In this document: in pieces, positions 23,702 through 34,331 of the stretch
Layout of the letters: every line of letters starts with the position of its first letter
Numbering within the stretch: the stretch's first letter is position 1
Origin: Mesaphorura yosii
Lineage: Eukaryota; Arthropoda; Collembola; Poduromorpha; Tullbergiidae
Length of the DNA: 64,000 nucleotides
Reading direction: 5' to 3'
Assembly (NCBI GenBank): GCA_009869945.1
Contig: WIXG01000010.1
Coordinates: 1-64,000 of the forward strand
Program-made: the position numbers and the translations under genes
Notes under the pieces: generated by a model
Databases searched by the model: none
Seen by the model: the letters and a program-made list of their open reading frames with translations, nothing else
Told to the model about the DNA's origin: nothing

Positions 23702-25649
23702 CTATTGTTGGTTAGTGGCGGCTCGCGGTAGAGGATTAGTCAGATCCGCAATGATGTAAGCTGCCGCGGCCCAGAGTGCTGTTCCCTTGTCCAGCGCGTC
23801 GGAATCCATCATGCTCATCGTGTCGGCCTGAAAATGATTTCACGTATGGCTTATAGCTAAGTATCATGAATAGGGATTGGAATGGATTCGTCTGATTTGA
23901 TTTCGTATATTATTCACCTCCGTGTGATGATACCAGAAATAATGATCGTTCGCATTCTTCAATGATAGACCCGGCACTCCCAGCGAGATGAGGTGTCCAA
24001 TGTCAGTGCTCACAGTGTCATACATTGCGTAGTCAGTTGCATCAATTGCACTAAACAATTTGAGGATCTCGTACACGATGCAGCCAGCCTCTTCCGAACC
24101 AGCAAAGTCCAAGCCTTGCGGAGTAAAGGTGCCTCCGTCAGACTCGAATGCTGCAATGATTTTGTCCGCCTCGTCCTTGTGATGCCTTGCATAGTCAATG
24201 GCTCCCCAAAGACCTGGCTCTTCGGAAGTCCACATGATTGCACGAAGTGTGCGTCTAGGAATCAAGTTCATTGATTTCAGCAAAGCGAGAGCTTCCCAGC
24301 TTATGGCGCAGCCACCACCGTCGTCCATGGCTCCTTGCCCAACATCCTTAAATGGTTAGAAATGAGGCGATTCCTTCTCCCAAAAAACTAAGACAAAGGG
24401 CAAATAAACAATTACCCAACTGTCAATATGACCAGAAACAATGACAGATTCTTCGGGCTTCTCTCTGCCTCGCAGTTCACCAATGGCGTTTCGTGAAGTT
24501 GTCAACGGAAGGTTGTAGTCCAGCATTTTCAAGTAGATTGTAATTCTTTCGCCTTGAGAAAGCCCAACCATGAAGTCGTTTGTAAATCAAAACGATTAGT
24601 CAGTCAGACAACTTACCGGAAACCTGAAGACGGTCCAACAACTCGGCGTCCTCCACTGTGATACACGCCACTGGAATCTGGGGCACGCCGTCCTCGTAGC
24701 TTTGACCTTGAAGAGTAGGACAGACGTCAGCAAGACAAGTTGTTCTGTAGCCTCAAGTTTGATTTACCTCCGGTGTGCGGAGTGTCGAGAGACTCTGGAG
24801 CTACAGATCGTACTAATGCCGCAACCGCGCCCACTTTTCCTGCTGCAGCCGCGCCTAGCCTGCGGTAACTTCCTGACTCTCCGTACGTGGTCCATGGCTG
24901 ATTGAAGACAACAATTTTGCCTCGGGCCTGTGACGTACCAGAATTTAGAAAGCCCGTGCGCTCTTTTTAATATTAAACGTTGTCAGAAGTTGTTACCAAT
25001 TCCGGGTTCGCTTCCAGTTCTTGAAAGGAACGCACAACGTACGCGTCTGCCGAAATCCCTTCGACCGGAGTCCCGACAGAAGTGCCGAGTCCAAGTATGG
25101 CTAACTTCTTCTTTCGTGGGTACGTTAATTCAGCGACTTCTTCACCTCTACGCAAATTAAATTCATGTTGACTAAATTCAATTCGAATTCTTCGAAACTC
25201 GAACGGAGGCATCGGGGCAAGGAGCGAAGGACTCACCGAATCCAATGCGGAACAATTGCTTCCTCGCCATGTGATTCCAGTCCGTCAGCTTTCATCTTTT
25301 CGAGAATATAATCGATTGAATCCTCCAGCATTTGTGACCCAGAGACGCGTGCTCCGAATTTGTCCACGAAGGTCGCCAGGTTTGCGTACGTTCTGCCCTT
25401 CCACGTGCCTTGTGTCGCGGCTTGAATAATTCTCGCAACGGTCGACTGATAGTCAGCTATTTCCCTCTTTTGTGCGTCTGTCAACTGGCACGTACTGACG
25501 TCGTGCCGAATGGCGAATTCGTCTCGCGCGTCTCGGAAAGAGTGGTTGGCAAATTTTTCGAGGTCGGGTACAAACGAGAAGCGCGAGATAGGCGCCTTCG
25601 CCGAGGCGTACGCCAACAAGACGCAAACGGAAAGGATAACTTTGCACAT
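23702..25649 (-). CDS. CPQ: Carboxypeptidase Q-like secreted M28 peptidase, copy 1
   Basis: Seven exons on the minus strand, 25237-25649, 24997-25147, 24768-24927, 24617-24706, 24416-24552, 23918-24346 and 23702-23827, give 501 residues. The N-terminus ([17 protein letters not shown]) is a signal peptide. The M28 metal site is complete: His313 (SGHIDSW), the Asp of AMDDGGG, the Glu pair of WTSEEPG, the Asp of FESDGG and the His pair of WYHHTE. The family consists of dizinc exopeptidases of the secretory pathway or lysosome that release C-terminal residues from short peptides. Copy 2 lies 6 kb away on the same strand with P4HA and a zinc-finger gene between them. The two copies differ in intron positions, which points to an old duplication. 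Confidence 0.95.
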
Positions 25650-26681
25650 TGCGAGGCCAGGAAAACTTAGAATTCCGAGTTCCGACCAGTTGGAATTCTA
25701 CAAATGAACTGCGCAATGAAATCGTAGATCGTGAATCCAATATTCAATTCGTGCTAAAGCCGTCGTAAATCATGGTGTCATCGAATTCGAGAACAATTCA
25801 GTCCAATTGGAATTTTTGCACACTTTCGCAATTCCAGGATCCCTCGATTTCAAAGGAATTACAGTTATCAAGGTGTTAAGGTTAAAAAGATTAAGCGCAA
25901 ATTAGTTGAGATCGTTCCGCAACACAATGGCACAAAGGAAAGATAAGACTTTAAGAGTAAACGTGTGCTATTGCCTTCGTGCTATTGTTTGGTACTTTGA
26001 AGTAGGATTTGATTATTTTTGTGTTCAAGTTCGTGCGACTCGGCTAACTAAATCATCCGGAATGCTGACAGTTGTTCTACAGGTCTAATACGAAATGAAA
26101 CAAATACAACATCTCACTCGTGTGACTCGTGGACTCGTGTCTGGCCAGTATTTTCCTCTACAGCGACAATCATGAGATCATGTTGCGATTTTTACACGCT
26201 CGACAATGGGGCAAGCACTTCCTATGCCTTACCTTTATACTACCTGTGCAATTCAACAATTTTTGCTTGATAACGACTTGAAAGGGATCATCCCAAATTA
26301 TAGCAATGTCAGAATATTTGTCAAATTCGTTTCAAAAGATTACCTTTCGCTTACGTATGCGATTTGATAATTTGAGTTTAAATCAAGAATGAATACATTG
26401 TACAAAAGTTTCACATTCCACTACATACTGTGACTCTTGTTTAAAAAACGTTGGTTAAGTTAAAATCACAGTCACTGGCTCCATATTTACCCCAACACTC
26501 GATTTGAGAGCACAACTGCATTCGCAATTCATTCTTATTTGATCAGGTGCACTACACTCATGAATCTTTGAACCTCATGAATCCACTATGAATGGGCTGA
26601 ATGGGTTTTTCGACAATTACTTGCCAGGGTGGCGTGGGCTCTGTTAATTTGAACTGGGCTTGAGCCTGAACGGGAGCCATT
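25650..26681. other. Divergent promoter region of CPQ copy 1 and P4HA
   Basis: About 1 kb between two divergent start codons. No ORF with coding character, repeat or RNA gene was recognised. Confidence 0.45.
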
Positions 26682-29093
26682 ATGAGGTGCATAATGGCAA
26701 CACCATTTTCACGCGTCGTTCTCATTCTCAGTGTGTACATCATTCTAGGAATGCAAATTAAGTCATTTACAACTCAATACGCGTCTAACACAATTCTGTT
26801 GGATGCAAATGTCGTCAAAAAGCCATATCTCCACGGGGCAGATGAGCTGACGAAGCTGGCAAGGTTGGAGCACCAGATTTACGTCGAGATTCAGGCGTAC
26901 ATCAAAAAGACACGGGAGAAATTAAAAGTTTTGGAGCAGTAAGTGAACAGTTGCAGAATCACCGGGCTAAGTTATTTGATATGCACGGCACTGACGGTAC
27001 GCATTTTACAAACAGGTGGAAAGCGGACTACAAAGACACCTCCTTCAAAGCATACATTCCTGAAATCGTGGACGGTTTCGAAGAATCTGGTGCTAGACCA
27101 GAAGAAATTGTTGCTGAACATCCACTGCTAACCTACCGCATGGTCAGAAGGTTCACGCAAGAGTTCCATGAGCTAATTCAACACTTCAATTCTACCAATA
27201 ACAATACCGGGTCTTGTCAGTGAGACCTTCATTTTAATCTCTTCAAGGATTAAATCAATAACTGACATCGTTTCCTTTAGCTCTCTTGAGTCGCTTGGAT
27301 GACTTGAAGAAGTCGCTGAGGTATGGGTGGCCGACGACGGAAGACTTGAATGACTCCATCGACTCCATTCTTAAAATCCAAGACGTGTACGACTTGGAAG
27401 CGGCTGAGGTATTCAAAATCTACAATTTCTTGAGGTCAAGAATTAGAATCTGTGCATAGTACAACGAGAACGCGATTTCTGATCGAAAATTAGGTTGCGT
27501 ATGGAGACTTCGTCGGTGTCTCGACTGGAATCCATTTGCGATTTCGGCATATAATTGAAATTGCTCAGTACGCATTGCGAACAGAGGTTTTTGTGTTGGG
27601 ACTCGATTGGCTGCAACTGGCAAAGGCTGTGAACGACAAATTGAAGGGAGATTCGTACAAAGCGAATGACATTGCAATCCAGGCCCATATTGCAAATCTG
27701 GTTGAAAAGGTTTGTCATAACGCGTAGATAATTTATTGCCGCGGCGTAATCTCGTAAGATATATGATTAAGAGATGTATTGTTTCGTTCTAGCATAATAA
27801 GAATTGGAAGGTGGAATCATATAAGCCAGGCCTCAAGCAAATGAATTATTTTGACAAGAAGCTGCCAAAGAGTCCACCACCAACAAGGAATATTTTAACC
27901 GTAAAGCAGGTTGGGCTGAACCTGTTAAAGGGAAATCGCACTGAGGCATCAACATTACTTGACTACTATGCCGTCTGCCGCGGCGAAAATTTGCAGGTGA
28001 GGGAACCTGGCCAAGCTTCTTGCGATTTTGCAATCGTCAAAGCAAGCACTTTCTTTTTCAGCCACGTGAACAACAAGATAAGCTGAATTGCTGGTACGAA
28101 CAAGCGAGGAGTCCAGAATTGCTTGTTTATCCTGCCAAAATCGAGCAACTGAGCATTGATCCTCCAATTGTCAAAATATACGATGCGATTGGAGCGAAGG
28201 CCGCGGGGACACTGAAGCGGCTCTCGCTTACTTTGCAATACGTTGAGATTTACCAACCGACATCGACATCAAGTAAATATAGTTCATCAAGAGAATCAAG
28301 ACATTAGGTGTATCTTAAGCATGCGCAAAAGCTAACGTGCGTTTTAATTTAGACTTCACCAATCAAAACCTTGCGTACGTCAAAGCGAGGGCCTCTGCCA
28401 ACTCTTGGATCCCTGACTCAAAAGACACGAGCTTGAGGTTCTTAGCTCGGAGGCTCGAGTCAATCACTGGGCTGAACGTGATTGGCGATTCTGCATCCGA
28501 CCCTTTTGAAACCGTGGCCTACTCGTGTGGAGGAAGCTTCGTCATTCATAACGATGCGGTTCGTCACTCCAACTCCATCGGAACCGTCGTCATATCCACT
28601 TGAAATGTACTGTGCTTAATCCTTCCGCTTGATTTCAGCTTGAAAACTCCAAAACCGAGCTGCGTGGCGAAAGAATGGCAACCGTGTTATTTTACGTGAG
28701 TGCATTGATTCGAGAATGAAAGACTAGATTATTTCTAGGCTGATTGGCACTGTCCTCTTACTATCCTTGGCAGTTAAACAATGTCACCCTCGGAGGCCGG
28801 ACAGCATTTCCTCGAATTGGCACCGCCATCGAACCGGAGCCTGGCACAGCTGTTTTTTGGTACAATCTGTTCCCAAACGGAGACACCGACCACCGCACTG
28901 CACATGCGGCGTGTCCAGTTATCTTGGGACAGAAATGGAGTAAGGCAAATGATACTAATTAGTGAACAAAATATTGATGCATTGATTGATTATTGTGATC
29001 CTTTCAGGTGTAAACAAGTGTATCACAGAACACGGCAATTTCTTGAAGAGGAAATGCCTCGCCGGCGCTGACCCCAAATCCGCAGCTCATTGA
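26682..29093 (+). CDS. P4HA: Prolyl 4-hydroxylase subunit alpha
   Basis: Ten exons, 26682-26938, 27016-27215, 27281-27408, 27494-27709, 27793-27996, 28062-28272, 28353-28558, 28639-28695, 28774-28939 and 29008-29093, give 576 residues. A signal/hydrophobic start is followed by the N-terminal helical dimerisation region, the peptide-substrate region, CRGE and the 2-oxoglutarate/Fe(II) dioxygenase domain. Iron ligands His471 and Asp473 (VIHND) and His537 (RTAHAACPV) are present, as is the 2-oxoglutarate lysine Lys547 (GQKW). The protein hydroxylates proline in collagen-like chains in the ER lumen as a complex with PDI. The usual Gly-Gly-x-Tyr before the HxD motif reads GGSF here, a mild divergence. 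An alternative Met lies four codons downstream of the chosen start. Confidence 0.95.
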
Positions 29094-29802
29094 AGAGTTC
29101 CATTTGTGAAATACGCATTAGTACATCACACGCCGTTGTTTAAAAACAATTCCTCGTTTAAAAACTGTTTCGGACTTGCCTTGTAGGAGTTAGTTAAAAT
29201 GCTCGCTAAGTAGCTAGGGACTTTCATCTTGTCATCAGTGGTCCACTTAAAGCTGCTGACTATTCGGGACATGACTTTTAGTTTTATTGTGCTTATGTCG
29301 AATAAAATGCAATGCATCAAATGGCGAATTCGCGTATTAAATTCAAACGAATTTGTCTCGTCGTTACAGCATCCATCATCTCATTTTTGCACACAGTTTC
29401 AGTTTTTCACAGTCGCAGTCTTCCCGCACTGGAAGTCGGCCCTCTTTTCCAAAATCTAATCTCGCTTGCTCTAACCTCTGAGCTTTTAGCGTATAATTAC
29501 TAGTTTTACAGATTTGCACCTGATGGTGGTATTCAATTATAAAGTGCAAAAAATTAGAATGACTTCTCCAGCGAGTCTTTCCATGGAAAAGTGCCTGCGA
29601 ACTCCAAACTGTGACTGCCCTTTATTCCACTCCCGAAGACTCCTGAACCGCAAGAATGTTGGGTCTGAACTAATGCCGGAAGTCAAAAGAAAACGGAAGA
29701 AAGAGAACAATAATTCAAGAAGAGCAATTCGACGCTAAGTCTGACTTGAAGGTTTTGATCTCCACGCTCTCATCCTCACGACCATGCGACTGGCATTGAT
29801 AG
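29094..29802. other. Intergenic / possible 5' exon of the zinc-finger gene
   Basis: About 700 bases. A 59-codon ATG-started frame at 29562-29738, with a Lys/Arg-rich end (KRKRKKENNN), could be a first exon of the zinc-finger gene. The only donor I found that would keep the frame is weak (GTCTGA), so it is left unassigned. Confidence 0.3.
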
Positions 29803-31370
29803 AACTATTGGTAATCCGGAGGCTGCCACATCAGCCAATTCAGCGGCTCCCAACTTCCCATCAACGGTTTCAAGGGATTCTTTTGGAGCAATTAGCACAG
29901 AATCAGCTGCTGTTTCTGTAGTTCCTCAATCGCAGGACAACCTTCTGGTCAACATCAAGTACTGAAATAGTACATAAAGATACAATATGTTGAAATTTTA
30001 AGGATCATATGATTCAAATCTTGTTCTGGTTTTGATTAGTAATCAAATCACTGGCGATGTTGAATTGGAAACGTCTCCAATTGTTGACCGACCTCTTCTC
30101 GATAGCACGGATGAACATTGGAATATTTTGGTCCCACAGGATGGGTAAAAACAGCAACTCCTCTTCTCTCGGATTGATATTTTCAAAAAAAGGCAATGCT
30201 AAGGTCTAAGGTGGAATATTTCCATATTTCAGGTTTAAAAGTCTTCCAATACTGAACGCCCTCTGCTACGAAGATATCGAGAACAATCACCTTGAAGATC
30301 CACTTCGCGATGGAGACACAATGAGTGAACCTTGCACAGAAATCATGATTTATGATTCAGATGATGAATTCCCTACGCTGACCGTCTCGCCGGATACCAG
30401 AACTGAACTCATTAATGTCTTCCAAAGCACGCCTAATTTGCACGTGTTCAGTCAAGAAACATGTGAGTTGGAACTGCGCCATTGTCCAGTTTCAACAAAC
30501 GACTCATTCGAACCACAAGTGATTCAACCAGAATCAGGATTTTTAGGATCAAAGGAGGCTTCAACTTCAAACACAATGTGTAAAACCGTAGATGTATCCG
30601 CACCACTGGCGGATGCTCGTCCGTGCGTTCATCCATCTTTTGGGACCACAACTTCCACCGATGCCCAGCCATATTCAAGCCCAAGTCTTCTTCAGCAATC
30701 GGCGGAAGCGAGGAAAGACGATTCGCCCACTGCGGGCAACATGCGTCAGCCTCAGCCCAAAATAGTCAACAAAAAGAAATTTTGTACAAAAAAGAGAAAC
30801 ACGACACCATCCGCGTTCGCTGCACCACATTTTCTATCTATGCCTGTGAAAATGCTCCGCAAAATAAAGTCTTCCAAAGTATCAAAAATAAAAACTTCTT
30901 CAGAAAGCAAGACGAAAATGGCGGCTGATCTTTTACAAGCGAAAAATCATAAATTGCGACTGCACCAAGTCTTTAAGATCGCGCCCAAGAATTTCTTGTG
31001 TCCTATATGCGGGCACACGTTCGTGGACATGTATCATCTTCGGCGACATTTCGTGACTCACACAGGATTCAAGTACAAATGCTCAAAGTGTAGTCAAGCC
31101 TTCAGACACAATTATAAAAAACTTGATTGTCTTCGGAAACACGAGAAGATCTGCGATGCATCAAAGAACTCCTCACGGCCGTCGCCGCAATTTAAATCTA
31201 AAGATTTCGAGAGAAAGACCCTAGGAAAACAAATGCCGACCTCTTCTACGATTGCCCATCGCCAAGACCAAGAACAAATCCCGTGCATCTTTTGCGACAA
31301 GAACTTCAGGTTCTGTTTACAATTCAAGTTTCATCTGCAGTACGAACACGATGAGCACCTTGAAAAATGA
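29803..31370 (+). CDS. C2H2 zinc-finger protein, 5' end uncertain
   Basis: The well-supported part is exons 30040-30144 and 30233-31370, joined in phase. An in-frame upstream exon ending at 29958 is likely, but its left edge (29803) and the true start codon are uncertain. If no upstream exon is used, the first ATG in the last exon is at 30321. The product has a Ser/Thr/Pro-rich acidic N-terminal half, a basic linker and three C-terminal C2H2 fingers: CPICGHTF with HFVTH, CSKCSQAF with HEKIC, and CIFCDKNF with HLQYEH. The middle finger ends in Cys, so it is a C2HC type with a lengthened loop. A DNA-binding or nuclear role is inferred from the fingers; I do not recognise the ortholog. Confidence 0.75.
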
Positions 31371-31560
31371 AAATGGCAAGGACCCACAAATTCAGCGACG
31401 TCCGGGGCAAATACACCTTCAACTCTACTGGTTTATAGCTTTAGTACTAAAGCGTTTATAATTTTGTTTGTACAAATGATTTAATGGAAAGCTTTCTTAT
31501 GTTCTCGTTATTATATTTTGTCTAACAAAAACCTTTAATTTGCTCTCTCTTCTCTTGCCC

Positions 31561-31566
31561 AATAAA
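31561..31566 (+). terminator. Likely polyadenylation signal of the zinc-finger gene
   Basis: AATAAA (overlapping a second copy) 190 bases after the zinc-finger stop codon and only 16 bases before the CPQ copy 2 stop codon on the other strand. Cleavage downstream would make the two convergent transcripts overlap. Confidence 0.45.
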
Positions 31567-31581
31567 TAAAGACAAATTTAA

Positions 31582-33513
31582 TTACTTTCGAGGTAAGGAC
31601 ACGCTTAAATCGGAAAGCACGTACGAAGTCGTCGCCCAAACGGCCAAGCACAAGTCAAGATTGTCCGAATTCTCAACTGTCATTGTGTCCCCTTCGCTGT
31701 GATGATACCAGAAGTATTGGCCGTTCTTGTTGTTTAGGCTGAGTCCAGGCACACCTTTCTCAATGAAGAATCCAATGTCTGATCCCACCTCAGGCAACAA
31801 TCTGAAAGTCGTCGCATTAATAGGCGTGAGCAGCTTCAGCACTTCTTGCACAATGCAGCCCGCATTGGGTGTTCCTGAAAAGTCGAGACCCAGCGGCTCA
31901 AATGTTCCAATGTCGGATTCGAATACAGCGTTGAAGTTCTCCAGCTCTCCGCGATGCTGCCGAACGTACTGCTGTACTCCAATCAGGCCAAGCTCCTCGC
32001 CAGTCCAGAGGATTGAACGAAGGGTACGTCTCGGCCGTAGTTTAAGGAACTTGAGTAAAGCAAGGGCTTCTTCAGATATGAATGCACCACCGCCTGAAAA
32101 GCAAACAACCAACAAGCTTTTGCATTCTGCTCCTGAAACTACACCAGCTTCCTCCATTTTTCTTCTTAAACTCCTTAAATCTTACCATCGTCCATAGCTC
32201 CGGCGCCCACATCCCAGGAGTCGATATGGCCACTGACGACGACAACCTCGTTTGGGAACTCGTGTCCAACGATTTCCCCAACTACATTTCGAGATTTCGA
32301 GTCGGGAAGCATGTAATCACTCATTTTGAGTTGAATTACAATTTTCCATCCTGAAAATAGAGCAATCCAGCACGTGAGCAAATCAAATACACTAAGTCAT
32401 AGCTTGGGTTCTTAGGTTGGGCTCTCTTCATCTTACCTCTATCTTGGCACCGTTGAAGAAACTCTGCATCTTCAATAGTGATGCACGCATTCGGTATTTG
32501 TGTCACATTCGCCTGGTAATCCTGCATTCCAGTATGTGGAGAATTGATCGAGAAAGGCGTCACTGAACGGACAAGCGACGCAAGACCACCAACTTTGGCA
32601 GCTTCGACAGCACCGTAACCGCGGTACTGCACGGATTCCCCGTATGTCGTGAATTCTTCATTGAATACGATGATTTTTCCTTTTGCCTGAGTCAGTAATG
32701 TCACGAGTTCATAAAATGAAAAAAACTCTTGTCGACTTCGAAAAGTAGTAATACCTTCTCTGCATTTTGCTTCAGTTCATCGAAACTCCGGACAACCAAG
32801 ACTTCTGCTGTAATTCCATCTTGAGGAGTTCCAACGGTGTAGCCAAGCCCGAGGATTGATAGTTTCTTTCGTCGGGGCAGCAGCAATTCAGCAGTTTCTT
32901 CGCCCCTGCGATTCAAGGCACTCATTAGAGTAGAATAAAAAGTATATTGTTTTAGTGGTTGTAAGAAAATGATGTGAACCTACCTGACCCATCGGGGCAC
33001 TTCCACATCTTCTCCGTGCACATTGTCCAACTCGTCCTGTACCATTTTACTCAGCATAAAATCGATGGCATCTTCCAAGTTCGTAGTGCCCGTTAAACGC
33101 GACCCAAACTTGTCAACGAAGAACCCGAGATCATTGTATGTTCGTCCTTTGAATGTTCCATTGAGGACAGTCGCCAGGATGAGATTTGTAACGTTTTGGT
33201 ACGACGCAATTTCTTCGATGAGATCTTTCGACAGATTGCAGGCATACTGCTGCTGCTGGGAAGGTAACGCTGAAGCAGAGGGGACCGGCTTTAAATCGGT
33301 CTTTGCTATTCGTTCTTTCTGGTGAGTTGGACTTGGACGATCTAATATTGAATTGGTTCTGATTTCGTCGTCGCCTTCGTCGATATCGTCCGCAGTGCGC
33401 GCTTCAAGAACTTCATACAATTCCTCCACGTTTTTAACCGACAAAGTTTTAGAATTAACCAAAGACAATGCTGCGACTAATGTAACAATAAAAACTAGAC
33501 TCAATTGACCCAT
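31582..33513 (-). CDS. CPQ: Carboxypeptidase Q-like secreted M28 peptidase, copy 2
   Basis: Five exons on the minus strand, 32984-33513, 32755-32905, 32437-32686, 32186-32350 and 31582-32093, give 535 residues. A signal peptide (MGQLSLVFIVTLVAALSLVNS) precedes a longer, acidic and Gln-rich propeptide-like stretch than in copy 1. Every M28 metal-site motif is intact: [34 protein letters not shown] and WYHHSEGDTM. Relative to copy 1, the introns after HTG and before GDTM are absent. The intron near the metal site sits at MDDG/GG rather than DSW/DVG. Function is as for copy 1; the different propeptide suggests different activation or localisation (inference). Confidence 0.94.
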
Positions 33514-34331
33514 TTCGCAAAACTGGAACTAAGTGCGACGTTCGCAATTGTGAAGAATAAACTTCGGACTCTACCAGCCAAGCCAACAGACAGAGTCAAA
33601 CTGACTGATGAGAGTTGAAAGGTGAATTGAGATCATAATAAAGTTGACCTTTCATTTAAATAATGCATGCATTCATGAATAATTTGACGTATGGAAAATT
33701 ATGGCAGATACAGTTATATGTTACATCAACCAAACAGCTCAAGTAACGCGAACGGAACTTGCGACAGCGATTGCACATGTGTTTAGCGTGTATTATTTTA
33801 ATGAGATGCGTATTGAATCTACACTATCATCCACGAAAGATGATTAGAAACATGCGCATTGCATCCTGGAATATGTAAATGCAATGAACGCTCGCTTTTG
33901 GTTCGCTCGAGCTCGAGCGATCTGATAAATACCAACAAATTTAACTTTCAAGCCAAAAATATTCAAAATCTAACCCTATCCGCGTGCAGAATATTTTCAT
34001 GGAAAAATTTAATATTTTGATGGCCATGGACCCTTTTCTGGAAGAATTCTTGCTGTTTTTATTCCTTTGGGTTCATTCTTTCTATTATCGCTAGTCAACA
34101 AAGTAACTTAAAATGAGCAATTTGATTATTGTAAGCTTATCTCAGATAAGTTATATAAGTTTATCAGTTTGTTTAACATCACAAGCACAAAAACAAACAG
34201 TCAAACCTAAAGTTGAGTAATAAATTAGTGTGGAATAATACAATGTCTCGAGGTAGAACGGCTTAACCCGTCGTCGATTTTTAGAGTATTTTATAAAATA
34301 CTAAAAGTAAGTGTACACGACTTTAGTTTGG
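33514..34331. other. Intergenic with an 18-bp perfect palindrome
   Basis: About 820 bases upstream of CPQ copy 2 and downstream of WAC, holding the CPQ promoter and the WAC 3' UTR. A perfect 18-bp palindrome centred on GAG/CTC occupies 33903-33920. GATA-like AGATAAG/CTTATCT motifs cluster near 34135-34165. No gene was recognised. Confidence 0.45.
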
